A stretch of DNA of 6,218 bases from Caldora sp. SIO3E6 (GTDB lineage: Bacteria; Cyanobacteriota; Cyanobacteriia; Cyanobacteriales; Coleofasciculaceae): assembly GCA_010672185.1 (NCBI GenBank), contig JAAHHL010000445.1, positions 1 through 6,218 of the forward strand. Direction: 5' to 3'. This document shows, in pieces, positions 5,492 to 6,218 of the stretch (its first letter is position 1; the number at the start of each line of letters is the position of its first letter). The position numbers were made by a program, and so were the translations under genes. Under the pieces are notes generated by a model that had not been told where the DNA came from, searched no databases, and was given only the letters and a program-made list of their open reading frames with translations.

Positions 5492-5502
5492 ATGGTGATA
5501 TA

Positions 5503-5775
5503 ATGATTTTTGAATGGGATGAAAAAAAAGCGGCGGCAAATATTGCAAAGCACGGCATATCCTTTGAAAGGGCTATTCAGGTTTTTGCAGACAATAGCCG
5601 GATTGTCCGTGTTGACGACCGTTTCGCTTATGGAGAAGAACGCCTTATCACCATCGGACACCTTGAGGAAAGGCTTTGTGTAGTGGTGTATGTGGAACGC
5701 TTAGAAACAACAATCCGCATCATATCTGCCAGAAAAGCTAATAAACGAGAGATAAAAGAGTATGGCAATCGTTAG
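5503..5775 (+). CDS. brnT: BrnT family type II toxin (ribonuclease)
   Basis: BrnT toxins have a RelE-like fold and cleave RNA, stopping translation until bound by the BrnA antitoxin. The 90-residue product opens with the family signature IFEWDEKKAAANIAKHGISFERAIQVF, here residues 2-28. It continues with DDRFAYGEERLITIGHLEERLCVVVYVER and ends with the characteristic IRIISARKANKREIKEY, where the Ser-Ala-Arg-Lys and following basic residues belong to the proposed RNase surface. The length is typical. I chose the ATG at 5503 because family members start just before the FEWDE motif; an upstream GTG at 5485 would add six residues and falls inside the operator-like repeat. The gene overlaps brnA by 14 bp, the usual toxin-first order for this family. 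Nothing appears broken, so the toxin is probably functional. Confidence 0.93.
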   Translation: MIFEWDEKKAAANIAKHGISFERAIQVFADNSRIVRVDDRFAYGEERLITIGHLEERLCVVVYVERLETTIRIISARKANKREIKEYGNR

Positions 5776-6058
5776 GAAAGAAGTGGATTTAAACAATCTT
5801 CCCAAAATGACTGAGGAAGAGAAGCTGCGTTTTGATGCCATTCAGGACAAGGATATCGATTATTCCGACATTCCCGAACTGGATGACCGTTTTTTCAAAG
5901 AAGCAATGCTTGCCAGCGAGTTTGAGAAAGGCAAAACCCGCGTTACCATGCGGCTGGATAATGACGTACTGGCATGGCTCAAAAGCAAGGGTAGAGGCTA
6001 TCAAACCCGTGTCAATATGATTTTACGTGCTGCCATGCAACACAGTGACTCGCAATAA
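5762..6058 (+). CDS. brnA: BrnA family antitoxin
   Basis: BrnA binds and neutralises BrnT and represses the operon. The 98-residue product has the expected acidic N-terminal half, with LPKMTEEEKLRFDAI and then DIDYSDIPELDDRFFKEA (about residues 31-48). The C-terminal ribbon-helix-helix-type block is KTRVTMRLDNDVLAWLKSKG (58-77) followed by RGYQTRVNMILRAAM (78-92); the GYQTR motif is diagnostic. The start codon overlaps the end of brnT, which indicates translational coupling and keeps toxin and antitoxin in fixed proportion. The family assignment is clear. Base composition is higher in GC than the Thoeris-like cassette, suggesting that the two modules arrived separately. Confidence 0.93.
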   Translation: MAIVRKEVDLNNLPKMTEEEKLRFDAIQDKDIDYSDIPELDDRFFKEAMLASEFEKGKTRVTMRLDNDVLAWLKSKGRGYQTRVNMILRAAMQHSDSQ

Positions 6059-6063
6059 AAGCC

Positions 6064-6195
6064 ATGACTGAAACTACTGCAAAAAAAAATATCCGTAGAG
6101 GTAGACTATTCCCTGAAATTCAATGGTCACCAGAGGAAAAAGCTAGACGGAAAGCAGATAGTGAAGCTTTTGAACACGGAAGAGCACAACGCTGA
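6064..6195 (+). CDS. Small hypothetical protein (43 aa), possibly truncated
   Basis: The ATG is 5 nt past the brnA stop, so it is likely co-transcribed with brnTA, although no good Shine-Dalgarno sequence is visible. The product is short and basic: an N-terminal TETTAKKNIRRGRLFPEIQ, then WSPEEKARRKADSEAF and a stop soon after (HGRAQR). The PEIQWSPEEKARRKA stretch reminds me of a cyanobacterial small-protein family that is usually about 80-100 residues long. In those proteins the AF position is followed by a longer, partly aromatic C-terminal part. If so, this copy is cut short, by frameshift or recombination, at about 6170. That family comparison is from memory. The remaining 23 bases of the window show nothing further. 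Confidence 0.45.
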   Translation: MTETTAKKNIRRGRLFPEIQWSPEEKARRKADSEAFEHGRAQR

Positions 6196-6218
6196 ACTAC
6201 ACTCACGGTACAGTGGCC

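Larger units (their letters stand above)
5028..5502. other. Spacer between the Thoeris-like cassette and brnTA
   Basis: Apart from the small frame, hairpins and operator listed separately, this stretch includes a perfect TTGATATCAA palindrome at 5402-5411 and an orphan GAGGAG (5308-5313). The GAGGAG precedes only start-stop-like frames (ATG-AAG-TGA at 5315-5323; a GTG at 5320 gives 8 codons). That orphan ribosome-binding site may be a relic of a decayed gene. No tRNA, integrase, transposase or attachment-site duplication is visible. Confidence 0.4.

Noticed and set aside
5499..5504. Consensus TATAAT as a -10 promoter element for brnT
   Set aside because: It overlaps the ATG of brnT; use as a promoter would produce a transcript lacking the start codon.
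5455..5661. Minus-strand frame opposite brnT
   Set aside because: It is a shadow of a clearly assigned gene.
5789..6020. Two alternative frames inside brnA
   Set aside because: They are shadows of brnA, whose product matches its family over the full length.

Overview
The window looks like chromosomal DNA from a cyanobacterium, probably a filamentous, Nostocales-type one. Three perfect HIP1 octamers (GCGATCGC at 1723-1730, 2258-2265 and 5269-5276) occur where about 0.1 would be expected by chance. A coaD gene overlaps a cyanobacterial DivIVA-like coiled-coil gene, and the spacers carry short pyrimidine-rich tandem repeats of the kind scattered through such genomes. The lineage is an inference from these signals; there is no rRNA or other marker gene in the window.

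Layout. Positions 14-1209 (minus strand) hold two housekeeping genes that overlap head to tail: coaD (coenzyme A biosynthesis) and a DivIVA/Cdv3-like cell-division-type coiled-coil protein. A repeat-bearing spacer follows (1210-1689), with two heptamer copies at 1425-1441 and nine tandem 9-mers at 1506-1586. Positions 1690-2343 encode a TVP38/DedA-type (VTT domain) membrane protein on the plus strand.

Positions 2592-5027 are an AT-rich plus-strand cassette of three genes and the most interesting part of the window. They are a TIR-domain protein with a conserved catalytic-type glutamate (296 aa), a 151-aa protein with a possible roadblock/LC7-like fold, and a membrane protein with two transmembrane segments and a C-terminal macro-like domain. 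TIR plus TM-Macro is the composition of a type II Thoeris anti-phage system (ThsB signal-producing enzyme, ThsA membrane effector). The intervening gene is not part of the canonical two-gene system and is a candidate accessory or regulatory component.

Positions 5028-5484 hold an imperfect stem, a short candidate gene of 59 codons (5139-5318), a terminator-like hairpin (5354-5383) and a GC-rich palindrome (5435-5454). Positions 5503-6058 are a BrnT/BrnA type II toxin-antitoxin pair with an operator-like inverted repeat just upstream. A 43-codon reading frame (6064-6195) follows immediately and may be a shortened copy of a cyanobacterial small protein.

Taken together, a conserved housekeeping block borders a small defence or accessory island (Thoeris-like cassette plus toxin-antitoxin module). 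The proposed Thoeris mechanism is that on infection the TIR enzyme consumes NAD+ to make a nucleotide signal. The macro domain of the membrane protein binds that signal and its transmembrane part then damages the cell membrane. This is inferred from family resemblance, not shown by the sequence.
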